NCBI GenBank assembly: GCA_964629475.1
Contig: CAZVQW010000012.1
Span: 1-64,000, forward strand
Source: SMWD01 sp964629475
Lineage (GTDB): Bacteria; Pseudomonadota; Gammaproteobacteria; Steroidobacterales; GCA-2729495
DNA length: 64,000 nucleotides
Direction: 5' to 3'
Shown here: positions 58,598-64,000 of the stretch, piece by piece
Layout of the letters: each line of letters begins with the position of its first letter
How positions within the stretch are numbered: position 1 is the first letter of the stretch
Notes under the pieces: model-generated
Database searches by the model: none
What the model was told of the DNA's origin: nothing
What the model saw: only the letters and a program-made list of their open reading frames with translations
Program-made: the position numbers and the translations under genes

Positions 58598-60736
58598 GTG
58601 ACTCCGAATTACCTGATTCCCACACTCATGGCCACCCTGATCACCGGCTGTTCGCCACCGGCCAATACGGATACAACCAGCATGCCGAACCCCCCTGTCG
58701 CCGACGTTCGGCCGTTTGAAATCGCCTCCCCGAACGGAACGCGAACCGACAACTATTACTGGTTGCGTGACGACGAACGCGCAGATGCCGACATGCTGGC
58801 CTACCTCAAAGCCGAAAATGCCTACACGGCAAAAAAGCTTGCCCATCTGGAACCACTGCAAACCCGGCTGTACGAAGAAATTATCGGTCGTATCCAGAAA
58901 GATGACTCGTCAGTTCCGTACCGCTTCCACGGGTATTACTACTACACACGATTTGAGGCAGAAAGCGAATACCCGATCCATGCGCGCAAAAAAGGCTCCA
59001 CGGAAGCCGCGGAGGAAATTCTTCTCGACGGTAATCAACTGGCTAGTGGCAACGATTACTACTCGATCGGCAACTACGAGGTCAGTCCGAACGACAAACT
59101 GCTGGCCTGGGCCGAAGACACGACCGGACGCCGGCAATTCACGATCAGATTCAAGAACCTCGAAACCGGCGAACTATTGCCGGACATCATCACCGGCAAC
59201 CAGTCTTCACTGATCTGGGCCGAAGACAACGAGACATTCTTTTACATAGAGAAAGACCCGACGACGCTGCTCGGCGTACGCGTCAAGCGTCACCGTCTCG
59301 GCACGGATCCTGCTGCTGACCCGATTGTCTATGAGGAGCGGGACGACGCTTTCTACATGTCTCTTGGCCGTAGCGGTGATGAGCGTTTCATCGTGCTAAA
59401 TCTCGAAAGCACCGTCGCTGACGAAATTCGTTTTCTGCCGACTGACCGACCAACCGGTGACTTCAACATCCTGCTCCCACGCGAACGTGACCACGAATAC
59501 GATGCCGACCACATCGGCAACCGCTGGATCATTCGCACGAACTGGCAGGCGGAAAACTTTCGCATCATGACAGCCATCGACGGTCATACAAATGACCGGA
59601 AGCAGTGGCATGAACTCATCCCGCACGACCAGGATATCTATATCGGCGATTTCGACGTGTTCGATGAATTCCTCGTCATTGCCGAACGCCGTGACGGACT
59701 GCGCTCACTCCGGGTGCTCGACAGGCAGGGCGAGACTCTGTTCCCAGTCGCTGCCGATGACCCGGCGTATGTCATGGACATCGACACGAATATGGAGCCG
59801 AACACTGACTGGCTGCGCTACAGCTATTCGTCGCTGACGACGCCGGAAACGATCTACGAAATTAATATGCGCACGCGCGAGCGCCGGATGTTGAAGCGTC
59901 AACCGGTTCCTGGTGGTTTTGATCCTGACAACTACCGCAGCGAACGCCTGTGGGTCACAGCCCGAGACGATGCACGCATCCCCGTATCATTGTTATACCG
60001 CAAAGAATACGAACAAGACGGGTCGGCGCCGCTTTACCTGTATGCCTACGGTTCCTACGGCTACTCCACGGACCCGGAGTTCGAAGACGAGATACTGAGT
60101 CTCGTCGATCGCGGCTTCGTCTACGCTATCGCTCATGTCCGCGGCGGGCAGGAACTGGGACGAACATGGTATGACTCAGGAAAACTCCTGAACAAGATCA
60201 ATACCTTCACAGATTTCATCGATGTCACGATCGCTCTGGGTGAAGATAAATACGTCGACGCAAACAGAATCGCAGCATCCGGAGGCAGTGCCGGCGGCCT
60301 GTTGATCGGCGCGGTCAGTAATATGCGCCCGGACCTGTACCGCACCATCGTCGCCCATGTCCCGTTTGTCGATGTCGTCACGACCATGCTCGACACCAGC
60401 ATCCCGCTGACCACCAACGAGTACGATGAATGGGGTAACCCCGAGAACCGGAAGTACTACGACTACCTGCTGCGCTACTCACCCTACGACAATGTCCGGG
60501 CACAGAACTACCCGTCGATGTTCGTCGCCACCGGCCTGTGGGACAGCCAGGTGCAATACTACGAACCGGCCAAGTGGGTGGCGAAACTCAGGGCCCTGAA
60601 GACCGATGACAATCCGCTGATCCTGCATGTCAACATGGATGCCGGTCACGGCGGGCAATCGGGGCGCTTTCGCCGCAACAAGGAACTGGCGATGGAGTAT
60701 TCGTTTATTCTTGATCAGCTTGGCGTGAACGACTGA
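58598..60736 (+). CDS. ptrB: Oligopeptidase B-like S9 peptidase, probable lipoprotein
   Basis: A 712-residue prolyl-oligopeptidase-family enzyme. The N-terminal signal (residues 1-18) ends ATLITGC, a lipobox. The seven-blade propeller spans about 100-430. The catalytic triad is Ser in ASGGSAGGLLIG near 566, Asp in ATGLWDSQVQYYEPAK near 650 and His in AGHGGQSGRF near 686. DVRPFEIASPNGTRTDNYYWLRDD is the typical oligopeptidase B opening. Oligopeptidase B cuts after Arg/Lys in short peptides. The export signal is unusual for this cytosolic-type enzyme but occurs in other proteobacteria. GTG start at 58598. Confidence 0.88.
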   Translation: MTPNYLIPTLMATLITGCSPPANTDTTSMPNPPVADVRPFEIASPNGTRTDNYYWLRDDERADADMLAYLKAENAYTAKKLAHLEPLQTRLYEEIIGRIQKDDSSVPYRFHGYYYYTRFEAESEYPIHARKKGSTEAAEEILLDGNQLASGNDYYSIGNYEVSPNDKLLAWAEDTTGRRQFTIRFKNLETGELLPDIITGNQSSLIWAEDNETFFYIEKDPTTLLGVRVKRHRLGTDPAADPIVYEERDDAFYMSLGRSGDERFIVLNLESTVADEIRFLPTDRPTGDFNILLPRERDHEYDADHIGNRWIIRTNWQAENFRIMTAIDGHTNDRKQWHELIPHDQDIYIGDFDVFDEFLVIAERRDGLRSLRVLDRQGETLFPVAADDPAYVMDIDTNMEPNTDWLRYSYSSLTTPETIYEINMRTRERRMLKRQPVPGGFDPDNYRSERLWVTARDDARIPVSLLYRKEYEQDGSAPLYLYAYGSYGYSTDPEFEDEILSLVDRGFVYAIAHVRGGQELGRTWYDSGKLLNKINTFTDFIDVTIALGEDKYVDANRIAASGGSAGGLLIGAVSNMRPDLYRTIVAHVPFVDVVTTMLDTSIPLTTNEYDEWGNPENRKYYDYLLRYSPYDNVRAQNYPSMFVATGLWDSQVQYYEPAKWVAKLRALKTDDNPLILHVNMDAGHGGQSGRFRRNKELAMEYSFILDQLGVND

Positions 60737-60782
60737 GGCCCGTTATGCCGGGGGTCGAGCCATGAAGCGTGGGTCAGCTTTT

Positions 60783-62141
60783 TCACGATGAAAGAGTCGG
60801 CCCAGCCATTCCCCGACTTTGCTCAATTCGCCGACCGAACCAGACGAACCCGAGCAATCCAATCAATATATTCGACGTCGCCGAGGCGATGAAAATTCCG
60901 TTCACACCAATCAGCCATTTGCCGAACAAAGCCAGCGGCAGGAACAAAATTACCGTGCGCAATGCCGACATCATAACCGCTGGCAACGGATAACCCATGC
61001 CGTTGAACGCTGCACACGTCGCCATGACCATGCCATAGCCGCCATAACTAATGGCCATGATCCACAGGTAGGTCATGGCCACCTGGCGAATTGCATCGTT
61101 ATCGGTGAAAAACCCGGTCAGCGGATAAGCGATAACGGCCAGCACGACGGCCATGCTCAAACCGAACAACAGGCAGAATTTTCCGATCACCCGTCGTGAT
61201 TCCGCCACCCGATTCAAGTGGCCGGCTGCATAATTTTGTCCCATGAACGGGCTCGTCACAGCTGACTGAGCATAGAAAGCGATCAGAAAGATTGGCTCGA
61301 TACGCATCGCAATACCGAACCCGGCAACGGCATCGATGCCGTATCCGGCCACCATAGCAACGATGACACCGTTCGCAATCGGCACGATCGCATTCGTCAA
61401 CATGGCCGGCAGACCGACGTGCAGCATCTGGCGCCACGAATCGAGGATCTTGCCGATGGCGGTAAAGGGCGTTGCAAATATCCGCAACCGCACATGCAGA
61501 TAGACTAATGTACCGGCCAGCATGATGAGGTTTGCAACCAGCGTTGCCAGTGCCGCACCGGCGATTTCCATGCGCGGAAATCCGAACCAGCCGAAGATAA
61601 AGATCGGATCGAGCATTGCATTGATGGCTGCCGCCGCCGTGATGATTTTGCCCTCGATCATCGAGTTGCCGCGTGCGCGCATCGCAGCCAGGCAAGTCCA
61701 CAACACAGCTGCGGCCGGTTCGGCGAAAAACCAGATCGACATGTAATCATCGATCAGCGGCAGCAGATCATCGGTTGCCCCGAGCAGGCGAAATATCGGC
61801 TTGATCATCAGCAACCCGAGCATGCACAGCGCAAGACTGACGAGACCGGCGAGCAATGCCGTGTCGGTAGTTTGCCGGCGCGCCATCGACCCGTCGTTTC
61901 TGCCGATCGCACGGGATATACACGATGCCGCCCCGGCCTCGAAGCCGATAATAATACTGCTCAGGAACCAGATAATCGGAAACGTGAAACTGATCGCCGC
62001 CAGCGGCGCATCGCCGAGTCGTGACACAAAAAACAGGTCGACGGCGTCGAACGATATGATCGCCACGAGACCCAGTGCCATTGGTGTTGCCTGGCGTCGT
62101 AAACGACCGGCAACCGATCCGGTGGTCAGATCTACAGACAC
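60783..62141 (-). CDS. MATE-family multidrug/sodium antiporter
   Basis: A 452-residue twelve-helix transporter of the MATE family. SRLGDAPLAAISFTFPIIW near 36, FEAGAASCISRAIGRND near 68, and the second half KILDSWRQMLHVGLPAMLTN near 230 show the duplicated six-helix layout. PFMGQNYAAGHLNRVAES is typical of helix 7-8. It probably exports cationic drugs or metabolites with H+ or Na+. It runs 13 bases after the adjacent PaaK-like gene on the same strand, so co-transcription is likely and the substrate may be that enzyme's product. Confidence 0.9.
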   Translation of the reverse strand: MSVDLTTGSVAGRLRRQATPMALGLVAIISFDAVDLFFVSRLGDAPLAAISFTFPIIWFLSSIIIGFEAGAASCISRAIGRNDGSMARRQTTDTALLAGLVSLALCMLGLLMIKPIFRLLGATDDLLPLIDDYMSIWFFAEPAAAVLWTCLAAMRARGNSMIEGKIITAAAAINAMLDPIFIFGWFGFPRMEIAGAALATLVANLIMLAGTLVYLHVRLRIFATPFTAIGKILDSWRQMLHVGLPAMLTNAIVPIANGVIVAMVAGYGIDAVAGFGIAMRIEPIFLIAFYAQSAVTSPFMGQNYAAGHLNRVAESRRVIGKFCLLFGLSMAVVLAVIAYPLTGFFTDNDAIRQVAMTYLWIMAISYGGYGMVMATCAAFNGMGYPLPAVMMSALRTVILFLPLALFGKWLIGVNGIFIASATSNILIGLLGFVWFGRRIEQSRGMAGPTLSS

Positions 62142-62154
62142 AAAATTTCCTTAT

Positions 62155-63348
62155 TCAATTATTCGGAGCCAGATCGGAACTGACTCTCTTGAATTTCCCC
62201 GTCCGCCTGAGTCGCCAGATACCATGCTGTAGCTGATACGGCCGGCCCGGGACCGTCGCGGCCAAATGGTTTCCGAGTTGTTCCGTGGCTACATCAGGCT
62301 GTACTGATTCAAAATACAGACGCAGAGAACCGTCTCGATCTTGATGTAACCGCCAGGCATCCAGATGCTGGATCTGCTCGAACTGAAAACTCAACGGCGA
62401 CACGCGTCGACCGTCACCGTCGATGATCCAATCGTCACGACGCGCTTGTTGAATCGTCATCGTCGGCAGCCGGATCCGGCAATCGCCCGCATCATCCAAC
62501 GATACACGATCGCCCAACCGGTAACGCAGCAACGGTTGTGATGATACAAATAGTGGCGTTACCAGCAAGCCATCCGGATCGGCTTCGAGCACAATCTCGT
62601 CGACATTGGCATGATAGTGGTTACAAAACGGGCATTGCCAGGCGATCGCGCCGGATTCCGTCGAACCATAGCGATCCAGAACTCTCGCGGAAAATGCATC
62701 ACGCATCATCGTGCGCCACTCCGGCTGCAGGAATTCCCCACCCGGCGCGATATAACGCACCCCGATGTCACGGAACGAATCGCCTGCCTGATCGATAAAC
62801 CGCACGATGCCGCTGGAAATGCCCCGAATCAGCTGCGGGCGCAGGGACCGCAGCAAATTGCGTATCTGCCCGATGTCCGCAGCGGCGCCGGCAAACCAGG
62901 TCCGGTATCGAACCCCGCCATATTCAAATAGTTTCGGTGGCGTCTCGGCTTCAGCACACCACGTGCCATCGATGAATACAACCTGATGCACGTCGCCGGG
63001 CAGATCATAGAACAGATGCGGACGATAAAGCAGCGCGCGCCGAAAGCGTCGCTCACGAATATTGTTCCGGATCGTGACCTGGTAACCGCTCGTACCCGAA
63101 GTTCGGTTCTGCCGAATTGAATCATCCGCCGTGACCGGAATATCAGAGATATCCTGTTTCTCGAGCGGCCGGACCTCATTCCATCCCTGCTGCGTACCGA
63201 TTCGATCGGCATAGAATGAACTGTAATTACGAAACCAGCCAAGTATCGCCGCACGATCCTGCTCCGGCGGCACAACCAGCGCCCGTTCACGCAATTGTGT
63301 TCCCCATTTTGCCTCGGACGCACAAATGACTGATTGCCTGTATGGCAT
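62155..63348 (-). CDS. PaaK-like adenylate-forming enzyme
   Basis: A 397-residue protein related to phenylacetate-CoA ligase and coenzyme F390 synthetase. The P-loop is NRTSGTSGYQVTIRN near 84. GSTESGAIAWQCPFCNHYHANVDE near 225 gives the adenylate-forming motif with a Cys-Cys-His zinc site. PLLRYRLGDRVSL near 272 matches the RYxxGD motif. The natural substrate is unknown; PaaK-like enzymes outside aromatic degradation activate carboxylates for natural products or polysaccharides. Start at ATG 63348 (MPYRQS). It is followed by the MATE gene. Confidence 0.82.
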   Translation of the reverse strand: MPYRQSVICASEAKWGTQLRERALVVPPEQDRAAILGWFRNYSSFYADRIGTQQGWNEVRPLEKQDISDIPVTADDSIRQNRTSGTSGYQVTIRNNIRERRFRRALLYRPHLFYDLPGDVHQVVFIDGTWCAEAETPPKLFEYGGVRYRTWFAGAAADIGQIRNLLRSLRPQLIRGISSGIVRFIDQAGDSFRDIGVRYIAPGGEFLQPEWRTMMRDAFSARVLDRYGSTESGAIAWQCPFCNHYHANVDEIVLEADPDGLLVTPLFVSSQPLLRYRLGDRVSLDDAGDCRIRLPTMTIQQARRDDWIIDGDGRRVSPLSFQFEQIQHLDAWRLHQDRDGSLRLYFESVQPDVATEQLGNHLAATVPGRPYQLQHGIWRLRRTGKFKRVSSDLAPNN

Positions 63349-63541
63349 TGACGACCCTCTCACCTTCCTGATTTCACCGCTGAATCACGATACTCTCACG
63401 CCAGACCCTGCGCTGATCCCAGGCCACGATGCACCGGTGGTCGGACGCCCCAGACGATCGGTACGTGTTTACCCACTCGAATGTCATTCCATGGTGAATT
63501 TACAGTTTTACCTACTTGCCGTCGTCACCAACACCTGTAGC

Positions 63542-64000
63542 ATGAAGACCAGCATGCCACCGACACTCATCAATCAGCCAGCTACTGACCGGGCTAACGT
63601 GAATTCACGCGATCTGCTGCAGGATACATTCGGCTACACGGAATTTATCGGCCAGCAGGAAACGGCCATCGACGCGGCACTGGCCGGCCAGGATTCACTC
63701 GTGCTGATGCCGACCGGCGGCGGCAAATCCCTGTGCTACCAGGTTCCGGCACTAATGCGCGACGGCGTCGGCCTCGTCATCTCACCGCTGATTGCATTGA
63801 TGCAGGATCAGGTCCGCGCACTGCACGAGCTCGGCATCGAGGCGGCCTACCTGAACTCATCGCTGAGTCGCGAGGCCCAGCAGCAAGTTATCGATCGACT
63901 GCGCAACAACGAACTCGACCTGCTCTATGTCGCACCGGAACGACTCGTAAAATCCGAGATGCGGGCACTCCTGTCGACCGTGCCGATTTCGATCATCGCC
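63542..64000 (+). CDS. recQ: ATP-dependent DNA helicase RecQ, N-terminal part (cut by window edge)
   Basis: The first 153 residues of a RecQ-family helicase. LQDTFGYTEFIGQQETAID is the Q-motif and RecQ entry. Walker A is MPTGGGKSLCYQVPAL near 61, then VISPLIALMQDQV near 83 (motif Ia), LNSSLS and LLYVAPERL near 131. The frame continues past 64000. Start candidates are ATG 63542, ATG 63554 and GTG 63599; the last is closest to the E. coli start. The 178 bases before it hold nothing I can identify. Confidence 0.9.
   Translation, partial: MKTSMPPTLINQPATDRANVNSRDLLQDTFGYTEFIGQQETAIDAALAGQDSLVLMPTGGGKSLCYQVPALMRDGVGLVISPLIALMQDQVRALHELGIEAAYLNSSLSREAQQQVIDRLRNNELDLLYVAPERLVKSEMRALLSTVPISIIA

Overview
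The window is chromosomal DNA of a GC-rich Gammaproteobacterium. The evidence is the macromolecular-synthesis block rpsU - yqeY - dnaG - rpoD with divergent tsaD-folB-folK, an E. coli-type cca, prfC, a CpxRA-like pair, and ubiquinone and molybdopterin genes. The octaheme cytochrome cluster, NnrS and the many oxygenases would fit a marine or sediment lineage such as the Woeseiales/Chromatiales group. That lineage guess is inference only.

Layout. 1-351: tail of an IS91-like element. 485-11690: housekeeping block (cca, uppP, a MidA-like methyltransferase, folM, folK, folB, tsaD, rpsU, yqeY, dnaG, rpoD). RpoD carries a long Lys/Ala-rich, histone H1-like N-terminal extension built from 45-bp repeats. 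11714-16534: REP-like palindromes, a glutamate-synthase-like flavoprotein, an EEP nuclease/phosphatase, a lipoprotein, a lipopolysaccharide-kinase-like protein and an isoprenylcysteine-type methyltransferase. 16575-18123: tRNA-Ile2(CAT), a 5'-truncated AbiEi remnant starting 24 bp after the tRNA, and an intact MNT-HEPN toxin-antitoxin pair with a double palindromic operator. 18219-24255: accessory genes (HEAT/UPF0149/SEC-C protein, tyrosine phenol-lyase with divergent Lrp regulator, DUF1684 and TlpA-like proteins) with gene debris in two gaps. 24271-33986: diguanylate cyclase, a coiled-coil/HhH membrane protein, a CpxAR-Spy envelope-stress module with a candidate CpxR box, a Ycf46-like AAA ATPase, a 36-residue small protein and an exported Pcm.

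34998-48311: respiratory region. A minus-strand operon encodes an octaheme tetrathionate-reductase-family cytochrome, a seven-heme cytochrome c / cytochrome b fusion, two YeeE/YedE transporters (one fused to a rhodanese domain lacking its Cys) and a Cys-rich protein. Around it are a c-type cytochrome, a DUF3365 heme protein, prfC, a subtilase-like protein, a rhomboid protease and NnrS. 48385-64000: radical SAM protein, GST, porin, moaA, then a neighbourhood rich in oxidative enzymes (Rieske oxygenase, SAM methyltransferase, PhyH dioxygenase, MNIO/DUF692 plus DUF2063 partner, UbiM-like hydroxylase), oligopeptidase B, a MATE exporter, a PaaK-like adenylate-forming enzyme and the start of recQ.

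Functional links. FolM/FolK/FolB serve (tetrahydro)folate/pterin synthesis. The OTR operon looks like a quinol-linked periplasmic route for a sulfur oxyanion, with YedE proteins moving sulfur species across the membrane. CpxAR probably controls the divergent Spy-like chaperone. MNIO plus DUF2063 is a RiPP-type modification pair, but no precursor peptide was found beside it.
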